Of a stretch of DNA of 64,000 nucleotides, positions 36,550 to 45,446 are shown in pieces. Source of the stretch: DAHUYF01 sp963838385 (GTDB taxonomy: Bacteria; Pseudomonadota; Alphaproteobacteria; ATCC43930; CGMCC-115725); assembly GCA_963838385.1 (NCBI GenBank), contig CAWIRE010000001.1, positions 2,046,001 to 2,110,000 on the forward strand, given 5' to 3'. The translations under genes were made by a program, and so were the position numbers. Position 1 is the stretch's first letter; each line of letters starts with the position of its first letter. The notes beneath the pieces are model-generated. The model ran no database searches, was not told the origin of the DNA, and was given only the letters and a program-made list of their open reading frames with translations.

Positions 36550-37092
36550 TTGGATCACGACCCCCACCTTGATACCGTTCTGGTCGGCGCCCTCAATTAT
36601 TGGCGGCGCAAGCGGGGCTCGCGCGCGATGCCGCGCCGGCGGGACATCGACCCGACGGAGATCCCGCTGCTTCTCCCGCATCTGCAGCTGATCGAGGCGG
36701 CCGAGGGTGTCACGCGGTTCCGCTACCGGCTGACCGGCACCGCGCTGGTGGCCGCCTTCGGCAAGGAGTACACCGGCAAGTATCTCGACGAGCTCTTCGC
36801 CGGCGAAGAGCTTGCCTATGCCACGCGCGTCTACGCGACGGTCTGCACCGAGCGTCGGCCGGTGTTCCTGCGCAACCGGTACAGCACCACGCGCGACGTG
36901 GCGATGGCGGCGAACCGGCTCTACATGCCGCTCTCCGACGACGGCGTTTCGGTCAATCTGATCCTCGGCGCGTTGACCTTCGAGTGGGGGCGCGGCGCCA
37001 GCGCCGGCAGCTGGACGGGCGCGCTGCTCGACCCGGCGACGGCGGCCATCGAAATCCTCGACGAGCGCGAGCCGGAAACGGCATCGGCCTGA
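36550..37092 (+). CDS. PAS_5-domain protein (180 aa)
   Basis: Begins at a TTG (MDHDPHLDTVLVGALNYWRR); no ATG allows the full domain. The PAS_5 fold covers about 8-150 (LLPHLQLIEAAEGVTRFRYR, LTGTALVAAFGKEYTGKYLD). The upstream 140 bp (36400-36540) is A+T-rich and promoter-like. It lies directly before the CheB-CheR-PAS fusion, so it may be part of the same signalling set, though no output domain is present. Confidence 0.78.
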   Translation: MDHDPHLDTVLVGALNYWRRKRGSRAMPRRRDIDPTEIPLLLPHLQLIEAAEGVTRFRYRLTGTALVAAFGKEYTGKYLDELFAGEELAYATRVYATVCTERRPVFLRNRYSTTRDVAMAANRLYMPLSDDGVSVNLILGALTFEWGRGASAGSWTGALLDPATAAIEILDEREPETASA

Positions 37093-37227
37093 CCGGCGGG
37101 CCGGCGAGACAGCAACGTCCGACGGCTCATCTCATCGCAGGCGATCCCCTGGCGGCGAGTCGTGTAGGATGGCGTTCTCGCGCCCGATCGGCCGGGATCG
37201 CACACCGGGCGCCACCAGGGGAGAGAG

Positions 37228-40200
37228 ATGCCGACCGCCGCCCGCCCTCTGATTGCCGGCATAGGCGCCTCGGCCGGCGGCGTCGAGGCCCTGGAGGCGT
37301 TCTTCGGCGGCCTCTCGCCCGAGAGCGGCATCGCCTTCGTCATCGTGACGCATCTCGATCCGACGCGGGAGAGCCTGCTCGCGGAGATCATCGCCCATCG
37401 CACCACGATGCCGGTGGCGGCGGCGCGCGACGGCGACGAGGTCGAGGCGAACCGCGTCTACGTCATGCCCCCGGGCGCGACGCTGACGATCGAGCAGGGA
37501 CGGCTTCGCCTGCACAAGCAGCCGGCGGAGCATCGCGAGCGCACGCCGATCGACATCTTCCTCGCCTCGCTGGCCGAGGATCAGCAGGAGCGCGCCATCG
37601 GCATCATCCTGTCGGGCGCCGGCGCCGACGGGACGCTCGGCATCAAGGCGGTGAAGGAGCGCGGCGGCCTCACCCTGGCGCAAACCAGCGGCCGCGGCGA
37701 GCCGCGCTTCCGCGACATGCCGGAGAGCGCGATCGCCACCGGACTCGTCGACCTCGAGCTGCCGGTGGAGGAGATGGCGGAGCAGCTGGCAAGCTACGCC
37801 CGGCAGGCGGGCGAGATCGACGGCGAACGCGCCGCCGCCGCCCTCGGCACGATCCACGCGCTGCTGCGCGCGCGGCTCGGCCATGATTTCAGCGGCTACA
37901 AGGACAAGACCTTCGGACGGCGGGTGCAGCGGCGCATGCAGGTGCTCGAGCTTGCCGAGATCGACGCCTATGTCGACCGGCTGCAGCGGGACGCCGACGA
38001 GGTCGGCCATCTGTTCCGCGACCTCCTGATCAGCGTCACCAGCTTCTTCCGCGACCCCGCCGCCTTCGAGTTCCTGGCGGAAAAGATCATCCCGCAGCTG
38101 TTCGAGGGCAAGGGCGCCGATGCGGAAGTGAGGGTCTGGGTTCCCGGCTGCGCCACCGGCGAGGAGGCATACTCGATCGCCATGCTGCTGCGCGAGCACA
38201 TGGACAAGATCCAGGCGGCGCCGAAGGTGCACATCTTCGCCACCGACCTCGACGAGCAGGCGATCGCGATCGCGCGGGCCGGCCGCTATCCCGCCGATCT
38301 GCTCAGAGGGGTCTCGCCCGAGCGGCGCCAGCGCTTCTTCCTGGCGGAGGATCACACCTACGTCGTGTCGAAGGAGCTGCGCGACTGCTGCATCTTCTCG
38401 GCCCACAACGTGATCCGCGATCCGCCGTTTTCCCGCCTCGACCTGATCTCGTGCCGCAACCTGCTGATCTATCTCGGCGCCGAGCTGCAGGCCGAGCTCA
38501 TTCCCGTCTTCCATTACGCGTTGCGCCCCGAGGGTTTCCTGTTCCTGGGATTGTCGGAGACGGTCGCGCGGCACGGCGCCCTCTTCGCCGCGGTGGACAA
38601 GAAATTCCACATCTTCAAGCGGCGGGGCATCGTCACGCCCTTGCCCATCACCTTGCTGCACCCGGTGCAGCAGCGGGCGGGAGCGCCGCAGGCGCGGCAT
38701 CTGCCGGCCAAACGCGGCGCCTTGCGGGCTGAAATCCTCGACGCCGCCGCGACGGCGATCATGGAAAGGTTCGCGCCCGCCTATGTCGTCGTCAGCGAGG
38801 ACGGCGAGATCCTCCATTACTCCGCCCGCACCGGCAAGTATATCGAGGCGGCGCTCGGCCCGCCGAGCAAGGAGCTGCTGGCGATGGCCCGCAAGGGGCT
38901 GCGGCTCGATCTGCGCACCGCGCTGCGCAAGGCGGTCGAGACGCGCCGGGCCGTCACGCAGGACAAGGCCACCGTGGAACTCGACGGCGGCGTCCAGACC
39001 GTCGGCATCACCGTCGAGCCGATCGGCAGCGGCGGCGATACCGCCTTCCTCGTGGTCTTCACTGACATCGGTCCGCTTCGGCTGCCGGCGGAGGCGGCGA
39101 CGGAGGGAGCCTCCGCCGCTGGGGAAGGCCCCGTGCAGCAGCTCGAACGCGAGCTGCAGGAGATGAAGGAGCGGCTTCGCGCCTCGATCGAGGAGCAGGA
39201 GACATCGAACGAGGAGCTGAGGTCGTCGAACGAGGAAATGCTGTCGGTCAACGAGGAGCTGCAATCGGCGAACGAGGAGCTCGAGACCTCGAAGGAAGAG
39301 ACGCAGTCGACCGTCGAGGAGCTGCAGACCGTGAACGCCGAGCTGCACGCCAAGCTCGACGAGCTCGACCGCGCCAATGGCGATCTGCGCAACCTCTTCG
39401 AGAGCACCCAGCTCGCCACCATCTTTCTCGATCGCCGCCTGATCATCCGAAGCTTCACGCCGATGGCGACCGAGATCTTCCGGCTGATCGCCAGCGATGC
39501 CGGGCGTCCCCTGGCCGACATCGCCAGCCGGCTGGACGGCGGATCGCTGGAGCAGGACATCCGCGCGGTGTTCGAGCGGCGGCAGCCGGTCGAGCGCCGG
39601 GTCAGCGTCGACCGCGGCGCGGCGCATTACCTGATGCGGATCATCCCCTACCGCGCGGCGGACAAATCGGTCGACGGCGTGGTGCTGACCTTCGCCAACG
39701 TCACGGCGATCGTGACGGCGGAGCAGCGGCAGAAGGATCTGGCCGCCGAATTGCACCACAGCGTCATGAGCACGATCGGCCTGTTCGCCTCGCTGGCGGA
39801 GCGGACGGAACCGGCGGCGAGCCCGCCGAGGGAGTTCCTGAGCACCTTGCCGGGCCGGCTGGACGCGCTCTCCGCCATCCATGAGCTGCTGTCGCGCGGC
39901 GAGCGCGCGGAGGTCTCGCTGGAGCAGCTGCTCCGCTGGCAGCTGAGGCCGGAGAGCGACGCCGGAAGCGGCCGCGCGACGGCGCAAGGCCCCGCGGTTC
40001 TGCTCAACGCGCATGCGGCGCTCACCCTCGCGGCGATCATCCACGAGCTGGCGGCGGGCGCGGCGAAGCGCGGCGCCTTTGCCGCGCCGGACGGCCGGGT
40101 GACGGTGAGCTGGAGCCGGCGCGAGAGCATGCCGGCGCGTGTCCTCGAGCTGCGCTGGAGCGAGAGCGGCCCGGCGGCAACGGCTCTGGCCCAGCGGGAC

Positions 40201-40398
40201 TTCGGCGGCGAGATCATCGCGCGGATGGCGGCGCAGGAGCTGGGCGGCGAGGCGAAGATCGATCCCGGCCCCGCCGGGCTGACCTGCACCATCACCCTGC
40301 CGCTCGGCCGCGACATCGGCCTGCCCGCGGAACCGTCGAGCGAGCCGGCAAAACGCCCGGCCGAGGACAACGTCGGGCGCGCCGCCGATCGCTCCTAG
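37228..40398 (+). CDS. CheB-CheR-PAS fusion with C-terminal degenerate HWE-type kinase domain
   Basis: A 1056-residue signalling protein. CheB methylesterase (about 1-190) has the Ser of IGASAGGVEAL, the His of VTHLDPTRESL and the Asp of ILSGAGADGTLG. CheR methyltransferase (about 205-470) has DLLISVTSFFRDPAAFEFL and the SAM motif VWVPGCATGEEAYSIAMLL. A PAS-like segment (about 505-620), a long coiled coil (about 635-725, repeated SNEEL/SANEEL) and a second PAS (about 728-835) follow. The kinase-like end has H843/H844 (AELHHSVMST) and the W-x-E motif (LRWSESGP), but the N-box reads HELAAGAAKRGA, with Gly at 944 where HWE kinases have the Mg-binding Asn. No receiver domain is fused. Targets are unknown; no chemoreceptor genes are nearby. 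Confidence 0.88.
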   Translation: MPTAARPLIAGIGASAGGVEALEAFFGGLSPESGIAFVIVTHLDPTRESLLAEIIAHRTTMPVAAARDGDEVEANRVYVMPPGATLTIEQGRLRLHKQPAEHRERTPIDIFLASLAEDQQERAIGIILSGAGADGTLGIKAVKERGGLTLAQTSGRGEPRFRDMPESAIATGLVDLELPVEEMAEQLASYARQAGEIDGERAAAALGTIHALLRARLGHDFSGYKDKTFGRRVQRRMQVLELAEIDAYVDRLQRDADEVGHLFRDLLISVTSFFRDPAAFEFLAEKIIPQLFEGKGADAEVRVWVPGCATGEEAYSIAMLLREHMDKIQAAPKVHIFATDLDEQAIAIARAGRYPADLLRGVSPERRQRFFLAEDHTYVVSKELRDCCIFSAHNVIRDPPFSRLDLISCRNLLIYLGAELQAELIPVFHYALRPEGFLFLGLSETVARHGALFAAVDKKFHIFKRRGIVTPLPITLLHPVQQRAGAPQARHLPAKRGALRAEILDAAATAIMERFAPAYVVVSEDGEILHYSARTGKYIEAALGPPSKELLAMARKGLRLDLRTALRKAVETRRAVTQDKATVELDGGVQTVGITVEPIGSGGDTAFLVVFTDIGPLRLPAEAATEGASAAGEGPVQQLERELQEMKERLRASIEEQETSNEELRSSNEEMLSVNEELQSANEELETSKEETQSTVEELQTVNAELHAKLDELDRANGDLRNLFESTQLATIFLDRRLIIRSFTPMATEIFRLIASDAGRPLADIASRLDGGSLEQDIRAVFERRQPVERRVSVDRGAAHYLMRIIPYRAADKSVDGVVLTFANVTAIVTAEQRQKDLAAELHHSVMSTIGLFASLAERTEPAASPPREFLSTLPGRLDALSAIHELLSRGERAEVSLEQLLRWQLRPESDAGSGRATAQGPAVLLNAHAALTLAAIIHELAAGAAKRGAFAAPDGRVTVSWSRRESMPARVLELRWSESGPAATALAQRDFGGEIIARMAAQELGGEAKIDPGPAGLTCTITLPLGRDIGLPAEPSSEPAKRPAEDNVGRAADRS

Positions 40399-40592
40399 CC
40401 GGCGTCGGGCTTGTGCATGATCGCGTCGGCAGCCTTGCCCTCGTAATTGTCCGCCAGCCGCTCGTAGGTTTCGGCCATGCGCACCAGCGACTGCCGCGCG
40501 AAGGGGTTCTTCATATGATCGGCCTCGGTGCGAAGCTCTTCGGCCTTCTGGCGCCAGCGCCGGACTTGCTCCGAATGGCGGTCGTCGCTCAT
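40395..40592 (-). CDS. Small conserved-type hypothetical protein (65 aa)
   Basis: MSDDRHSEQVRRWRQKAEEL opens a charged helical protein (LRTEADHMKNPFARQSLVRM, AETYERLADNYEGKA) of a short helical family common in rhizobia. Preceded by AGGAGGGCGAT. It converges with the CheB-CheR gene, overlapping by 4 bp. Function unknown. Confidence 0.72.
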   Translation of the reverse strand: MSDDRHSEQVRRWRQKAEELRTEADHMKNPFARQSLVRMAETYERLADNYEGKAADAIMHKPDAG

Positions 40593-41015
40593 ATCGCCCT
40601 CCTGATCAGGCGGGAGCGTGCGACCCCTTATTGGCGGGCGAGATCGTTTCTCTCAGTCGCCGATTACCTGCGGCAGAGCCGAATCCGGCGATAGGATAAT
40701 GATGGTCCGCTCTCGCCAATTGACAACGCTTCGAAATGGCGAGGCCACCCCCATCAGGATAAGCGGGAGGTGTCGATGGTATGGGCGGTTTTCTCGACGC
40801 GGCAAGCTCGCCGACATCGGCGCCGATCCGCGGCGGACCGCCGACGCGCCTCGGCGAGCCATTGACATCGCCGGCCGCCCCTCCTACCTATGGGACGTCA
40901 ATCGACCTTGGGTCGGCCTGAAGTTCCGCTCTACCGAGCTAGACCCGGTCCCATCCAAATTACGCGTTTTGACCCGCGGCGCAACGGCGCCGCGGCATTG
41001 ATCATGGAGGGACTG
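40593..41015. other. Leader region upstream of the first cold-shock gene
   Basis: About 420 bp without a convincing gene; an open frame at 40618-41001 has no protein-like pattern. Cold-shock genes often have long structured 5' leaders, so part of this stretch could be the transcript leader. No specific cold-box motif was recognised. Confidence 0.4.
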
Positions 41016-41222
41016 ATGTCCAACGGTACAGTCAAGTGGTTCAACCCGACGAAGGGTTATGGTTTCATTCAGCCGGAAGACGGCTCGAAAGACGTCTTCG
41101 TCCACATCTCGGCGGTCGAGCGCGCCGGCCTCGGCAATCTGCACGAAGGCCAGAAGCTGCGCTTCGATGTCGAGCGCGGCCAGCAAGGCAAAGTGTCGGC
41201 GGTCAATCTTCAGGCTGCTTGA
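41016..41222 (+). CDS. Cold-shock domain protein (CspA family)
   Basis: A 68-residue OB-fold RNA chaperone. RNP1 is KGYGFIQP and RNP2 VFVHISA. The ATG at 41016 (MSNGTVKWFNPTKGYG) is favoured over 41004 because GGAGGG lies five bases before it. It melts mRNA structure in cold or stationary phase. A perfect stem terminator follows at 41233. A paralogue lies at 43873. Confidence 0.95.
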   Translation: MSNGTVKWFNPTKGYGFIQPEDGSKDVFVHISAVERAGLGNLHEGQKLRFDVERGQQGKVSAVNLQAA

Positions 41223-41232
41223 CGCGCAAGGG

Positions 41233-41256
41233 AAGGGGCGGCATTAGCCGCCCCTT
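41233..41256 (+). terminator. Rho-independent terminator after cold-shock gene
   Basis: A perfect 10-bp stem AAGGGGCGGC/GCCGCCCCTT with an ATTA loop, followed by TCGTGTTT, 10 bp past the stop codon. Confidence 0.85.
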
Positions 41257-41287
41257 TCGTGTTTCAGAAGGGTAGCGGCCCGGCAGG

Positions 41288-42391
41288 TTGACCGTCACGT
41301 TCAAGACGCCATCACCCGCTCCGCCCGGCACCGCCCCATCGCCGGCCTGGGCCCCTTCGGCCCAGGTGTGGCGCAGAATGCTCGCTCCCTATGCCAAGCC
41401 CGATGCCGCGCGCGCGGCGGGCCAGCTCGTCGCCACGGCGCTGCCGCTGGCGGCGACCGCAACCGCGCTGCTGTGGGGACTGGCGCAAGGCTTCTGGCCG
41501 GCGCTCGTCCTGGCGCTGCCGGCGGCGTTCTTCATCGTCCGTCTCTTCATCATCCAGCATGATTGCGGGCACGGCGCCTATTTCCGCTCGGCCCGCCTGA
41601 ACGACGCGATCGGCCGCGTGCTCGGCGTCGTCACGATGATGCCCTATGCGGCCTGGCGGCGCGATCACGCGGTCCATCACGCCACCTGCGGCGATCTCGC
41701 GCGCCGCGGCACCGGCGATGTGACGACGCTGACGGTCGCCGAATACCGCGCCCGCTCGCGCTGGGGCCGCCTCGCCTATCGCCTCTACCGCCATCCGCTG
41801 GTGCTGTTCCTGCTCGGGCCCGCCTATGTGCTGGTGCGCTATCGGGTCCCGCTGACGCGCCGGCTGGGCGACCGCCGCACCTGGCTCAGCGTCCTCGGCA
41901 CCAACGCCGCGGCCGCGGTCGTCGGCGGCGCGCTCGCGCCCGTGGTCGGACCGGTCGCGCTGCTCGCGGGCTGGGGCACGGCGCTGCTGCTCGCCAGCGT
42001 GATCGGCGTCTGGTTCTTTTACGTCCAGCACCAATTCGAGGATACCTATTGGCGGCAAGCGGTCGATTGGGATTTCCACCGCGCCGCCTTCGAAGGCAGC
42101 TCCTTCTACGATCTGCCGCGGTTCCTGCATTGGCTCACGGGATCGATCGGCTACCACCACATCCACCACCTGGCGAGCCGGATCCCGAATTACCGGTTGC
42201 GCGCCTGCTTCGAGGAGAATCCGGAGCTGCAGCGCGCCCGGCGCGTCACGCTGTGGGGCAGCATCAAATCGGCCCGCCTCGCGCTGTGGGACGAGGAGGC
42301 GCGCCGGCTCGTGAGCTTCCGTCACGCCGCGCGCGCGGCCCGAGCCCGGCGGCGGCGCCCCTCACCGCGGCCAGCGGCGGTGCAGCCATAG
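41288..42391 (+). CDS. Membrane fatty acid desaturase
   Basis: A 367-residue di-iron membrane desaturase. The three His boxes are HDCGH, HAVHH and HHIHH, with hydrophobic helices around about 50-90 and 185-230. It introduces a double bond into acyl lipid, plausibly for membrane fluidity. Being just after the cold-shock gene hints at a cold response, though a terminator separates them. The frame opens with a TTG at 41288; the first ATG (MLAPYAK, 41378) would still keep all His boxes. Its 3' end overlaps the acyltransferase gene by 30 bp in convergent orientation. Confidence 0.9.
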   Translation: MTVTFKTPSPAPPGTAPSPAWAPSAQVWRRMLAPYAKPDAARAAGQLVATALPLAATATALLWGLAQGFWPALVLALPAAFFIVRLFIIQHDCGHGAYFRSARLNDAIGRVLGVVTMMPYAAWRRDHAVHHATCGDLARRGTGDVTTLTVAEYRARSRWGRLAYRLYRHPLVLFLLGPAYVLVRYRVPLTRRLGDRRTWLSVLGTNAAAAVVGGALAPVVGPVALLAGWGTALLLASVIGVWFFYVQHQFEDTYWRQAVDWDFHRAAFEGSSFYDLPRFLHWLTGSIGYHHIHHLASRIPNYRLRACFEENPELQRARRVTLWGSIKSARLALWDEEARRLVSFRHAARAARARRRRPSPRPAAVQP

Positions 42392-43312
42392 CCATTGATC
42401 GGGCCGCTCGCGCACCCAGCCCTCGATGATCGCATTGACGCGCGTCATGGTCTCCAGCACATCGGCGGCCGCGTCGCCGGTATTGGCGGTCTCGACCGCC
42501 GGCAGCACGGTGAAGCGGAAGCGAGCGCCGGCGAGGCGCTCGACCCGGATCGGCAGGATGGCGCAGCCGAAGCGCAAGCCGAGACGCGCCAGCGCCGGCG
42601 CCGTCATCGCCGGCGCGCCGAAGAAGGGGACGGCGATGCCGTCATTCTGCTTCTGGTCGACGAGCATGGCGACATGGCCGCCGCGGCGGAGGTGGCGCAG
42701 CAGCGCCCGGCCGCCCTCGGCCCCCTTGGCCACGGCGCGCCGCGCGCCCAGGGAGCGCCGCTGCAGGCGGTCGACCCAGGGGTTGTTGGCGGCACGGTAG
42801 ACCGAGAGCAGCGAGGCGCCCATCAGGCGGTGGATGGTCGACGGGCCGACTTCCCAATTGGCGAAATGGCCGCCGAACAGGATCGCCGGGCGGCCGCTCG
42901 CCAGCAGCTCGGCGATGGCGCCGCCATTGACGATTTCGACCCGGCCGGAAGCGGCGTCGCAGATCCGCGCCAGATGCGGCTGCTCGGCCATGGCGCGGCC
43001 GAGATTGTCCCACATGCCGCGCAGGATGCGCCGGTTCTCGCCGGCCGCATTCTCGGGCATGGCGCGAGCCAGACGGCGGAGCGCGTGGCGCGAGGTGCCG
43101 AGCCGCGGCCCGATGAGGCGCGCGAGCCACCCGCCCCAGGCCGAGGCCAGATCCACCGGCAGCGCGGCGAAACCGGTCATGAGCAGCAGCAGCATCGCCG
43201 CTTCGGCAAGATGGCCGAGCCGGCGGCACGCGCCCCGGACGGCGTCGATCCCGGCGGCGGGCCGGCGTGCGAAAAGAGGTGCGGTGCGATCGATCGACGG
43301 CTCGGCGGCCAA
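42362..43312 (-). CDS. LpxL/HtrB-family lipid A acyltransferase
   Basis: A 316-residue inner-membrane acyltransferase. An N-terminal anchor (about 36-58, EAAMLLLLMTGFAALPVDLA) precedes the catalytic H-x4-E motif in GGHFANWEVGPS, and RAANNPWVDRLQRRSLGARR and AMLVDQKQNDGIAVPFFG match the substrate region. It transfers a secondary acyl chain to lipid A or a related lipid. Convergent with the desaturase. Confidence 0.88.
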   Translation of the reverse strand: MAAEPSIDRTAPLFARRPAAGIDAVRGACRRLGHLAEAAMLLLLMTGFAALPVDLASAWGGWLARLIGPRLGTSRHALRRLARAMPENAAGENRRILRGMWDNLGRAMAEQPHLARICDAASGRVEIVNGGAIAELLASGRPAILFGGHFANWEVGPSTIHRLMGASLLSVYRAANNPWVDRLQRRSLGARRAVAKGAEGGRALLRHLRRGGHVAMLVDQKQNDGIAVPFFGAPAMTAPALARLGLRFGCAILPIRVERLAGARFRFTVLPAVETANTGDAAADVLETMTRVNAIIEGWVRERPDQWLWLHRRWPR

Positions 43313-43382
43313 AATGCTCCCCCGTTCTGTCGTCCTCCCATCGGCGGCGCTCCCGCCGGCGCGGCTTACGCCGCGCGCGGGT

Positions 43383-43610
43383 TCACCGTGCGGCCGAGCG
43401 GCCGATCGACTTGATCGGGCCGCGGGCGCGGCCGGACATTTCCTCGATCTTGCGGTCCTGCGCCTCGATGATGGCGCGCGCCGAGGCGTCCGGGTCGAAC
43501 CTATCGATCTCGGCCACCGCGACCTTGCGGTTCGAGCTCAGCGTGCCGTCCTGGTAGACCACATCGAACAGCACGAAGCTGTCGAGGCCGGGTTGCTTCT
43601 TGCGAGCCAT
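43383..43610 (-). CDS. Small hypothetical protein (75 aa)
   Basis: MARKKQPGLDSFVLFDVVYQ begins a compact domain (DGTLSSNRKVAVAEIDRFDP) with a basic C-terminus (RARGPIKSIGRS). No domain known to me. It is 17 bp downstream of the 53-residue gene on the same strand, so the two are probably cotranscribed. Confidence 0.65.
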   Translation of the reverse strand: MARKKQPGLDSFVLFDVVYQDGTLSSNRKVAVAEIDRFDPDASARAIIEAQDRKIEEMSGRARGPIKSIGRSAAR

Positions 43611-43627
43611 AATGCGCCTTCCAAAAC

Positions 43628-43789
43628 TCAAGTATCGGCCGGACCGTCCTTGGCCGGCAACGTCTCCTCGCGCGCCGCCTTGCGCTGGGCGGCCTTTTCC
43701 TCGCGCTGCTTCTGCTTCTCCTCATGCCTCTGCTGCTGAGCGCGCCGGCGGTCAGCGCGTCGCATGTCGTAGTTGGGTTTGAACGGCAT
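43628..43789 (-). CDS. Small basic helical protein (53 aa)
   Basis: MPFKPNYDMRRADRRRAQQQ is followed by a Lys/Glu/Arg-rich helix (RHEEKQKQREEKAAQRKAAR), stopping at 43628. It resembles short charged proteins common in rhizobia with the MPFKPNYxxxRxxR start. Likely cotranscribed with the downstream 75-residue gene and, upstream, the cold-shock gene at 43873. Function unknown; nucleic-acid binding is possible from charge alone. Confidence 0.65.
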   Translation of the reverse strand: MPFKPNYDMRRADRRRAQQQRHEEKQKQREEKAAQRKAAREETLPAKDGPADT

Positions 43790-43872
43790 CGTCTATCCTT
43801 TCGCCGGCGGCGGAAGCGCAGGGCGACACGACGATCGGCCGGTCAGCGCTCGGCCGAAGAAGGCGCGAAGGC

Positions 43873-44082
43873 TCAGACGGCTTTGAGATTCTCGGCCGAG
43901 GTCTTGCCGTTCTTGGCGTTGCGCTGCTCCTCGTAGGAGACCTTCTGCCCCTCGTGCAGCGACCCCATCCCGGCGCGCTCGACCGCCGAGATGTGCACGA
44001 ACACATCGGCGCCGCCGCCTTCCGGCTGGATGAAGCCATAACCTTTTTGCGCGTTGAACCATTTAACGGTGCCGATAGCCAC
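43873..44082 (-). CDS. Cold-shock domain protein (second CspA-family copy)
   Basis: A 69-residue OB-fold protein, MAIGTVKWFNAQKGYGFIQP, with RNP2 VFVHISAVERAGM. Close to the copy at 41016, but with a longer basic C-terminus (EEQRNAKNGKTSAENLKAV). ATGGAGGCGGATC precedes the start. It heads a leftward run of small genes. Confidence 0.95.
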   Translation of the reverse strand: MAIGTVKWFNAQKGYGFIQPEGGGADVFVHISAVERAGMGSLHEGQKVSYEEQRNAKNGKTSAENLKAV

Positions 44083-44296
44083 GATCCGCCTCCATGCAGC
44101 GGCGGCTCAGGATGAGTCCGCCGAGGTGTCAACCCAGAGGTTGCGATTGCTCTAGATCGATGGGAATCGATCGGGGGCGTCGGCCTGTGAGATGGCTCGG
44201 CACCTTCGAGCAAAAACGGGGAGGTTGCAACCGGTTTATTGCAGGGCCCGATGCCGGTCGGCCACCGGCGGCGGGCCGCCGCCGCCCCGGTTTCCG

Positions 44297-44947
44297 TCAG
44301 GCCGCCGTCGCGGCGAGGTCGAAGGTGAGCACCGCGGCGAAGTGGAAGACGATACCGGCGAGCACGCAGCCGTGCCAGACCGGGTCGGTCCATCGGCCGA
44401 TGTCGCGGGCATAGATGGCGGCGCCGGCGGTATAGGCGATGCCGCCGACCGCGAGGAACAGGAGCGGCAGCGCCGGCACGGCGCGCGCCACCTCGTCGCC
44501 GGCGCTGACCACCAGCCATCCGATGGCGAGGTAGAGGCCGACACAGGCGCGGTCGTAAGCCCTGGGCAGGAAGAGCTTGAGGGCAATCCCCGCCAGCGCG
44601 AGGCACCAGACCCAGGCCAGCAGGCTGTGGTGGAACGGGCCGCGAATGCCGCTGGCGGCGAAAGGCGTATAGGTGCCGGCGATGAGCAGGAAGATCGCCG
44701 CGTGGTCGAGATACCGCAGCAGCGCGCGCCGCCGGGCGGTCTCCAGCATGTTGTAGAGGAAGGAGCAGAGCGCGCACGCGACCAGCGACAGGCCGTAGAC
44801 GAGGCTCGCGGCGGTGAAGCCGCGGTCGCCCGCCGCCAGCACCAGGATGGCAAGGGCGGCACAGGCCGCGGCACCGAAGACGAGCGTGGCCGTCAGGACC
44901 GCGCGGTTGACCCGGCGCGAGAGGCCGGCGGGAAAGGTGACGGACAT
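44297..44947 (-). CDS. Hemolysin III / PAQR-family membrane protein
   Basis: A 216-residue protein with seven membrane helices. The family motifs are ALCSFLYNMLETARRRALLR, LRYLDHAAIFLLIAGTYTPF and, at the end, PVWHGCVLAGIVFHFAAVL; their His and Asp residues form the metal site of PAQR proteins. Bacterial members are linked to membrane homeostasis; direct haemolysis is doubtful. The ATG at 44947 (MSVTFPAGLSRR) gives the natural N-terminus. Confidence 0.88.
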   Translation of the reverse strand: MSVTFPAGLSRRVNRAVLTATLVFGAAACAALAILVLAAGDRGFTAASLVYGLSLVACALCSFLYNMLETARRRALLRYLDHAAIFLLIAGTYTPFAASGIRGPFHHSLLAWVWCLALAGIALKLFLPRAYDRACVGLYLAIGWLVVSAGDEVARAVPALPLLFLAVGGIAYTAGAAIYARDIGRWTDPVWHGCVLAGIVFHFAAVLTFDLAATAA

Positions 44948-44957
44948 CGCCCGCTGG

Positions 44958-45143
44958 CTACTCGAGCTCGCTCTCCAGCACGACCCGCTCATGCCCGTCC
45001 ATGACGGAGCGGATCCGGTATTGGTAGTTCCCGTGCTCGACCGGCAACAGGCGGGTGATCTCGAAGCGGCCCTTGGGCGCGTCGCGCGCGCGGCTCGGCG
45101 CCATGGTGACCATCTGGCCGCTTCGGTACTTGCGAGCTTTCAT
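44958..45143 (-). CDS. Small conserved-type hypothetical protein (61 aa)
   Basis: MKARKYRSGQMVTMAPSRAR leads to GRFEITRLLPVEHGNYQYRI and ends VVLESELE. The pattern Y-R-x-G-Q-x-V ... G-x-[FY]-x-I-x-R-L-x-P ... Y-x-I is a small beta-rich family common in rhizobia, of unknown function. It ends 11 bp before the PAQR start, so the two are probably cotranscribed. Confidence 0.75.
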   Translation of the reverse strand: MKARKYRSGQMVTMAPSRARDAPKGRFEITRLLPVEHGNYQYRIRSVMDGHERVVLESELE

Positions 45144-45224
45144 CTCGGTCGTCCCTCATTGCGCAATGGCGCCGGAACCGCTGCCGCAGCCTCGCTCGCA
45201 CGGCCGAGGATCGGCCGGCCGGCC

Positions 45225-45446
45225 TTATTCCTCCGCGCGCATGAACCGTCTCGCGTCGAGGAGCACGGAAACGGACAGGGTCTTTCGCTGGACGAGATCG
45301 GAGGCGCAGACGAGCTTCGCATGTCCGATGCCGTCGGTGCCGGTGTAGACCGCTTCGACGATCCAGTCGAGCGCCGGACGCGCGAACTGACCGCGCTCAC
45401 GGTCACGATATCGCTCGCCGACGCTAATCGCACGCTTCACGATCAC
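45225..45446 (-). CDS. Small hypothetical protein (73 aa)
   Basis: The GTG at 45446 overlaps the stop of the preceding gene by 4 bp, giving VIVKRAISVGERYRDRERGQ. The core ALDWIVEAVYTGTDGIGHAK and LVCASDLVQRKTLSVSVLLD resembles a small beta domain found in other alphaproteobacteria. Translational coupling to 45443-45688 suggests a two-gene unit. Confidence 0.6.
   Translation of the reverse strand: MIVKRAISVGERYRDRERGQFARPALDWIVEAVYTGTDGIGHAKLVCASDLVQRKTLSVSVLLDARRFMRAEE

Noticed and set aside
37132..40044. A 970-codon open frame on the minus strand
   Set aside because: It lies wholly opposite the CheB-CheR gene, whose motifs are unmistakable; long antisense frames arise from GC-biased third positions.
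40618..41001. A 127-codon open frame before the cold-shock gene
   Set aside because: No protein-like pattern or ribosome site; better read as leader or intergenic DNA.
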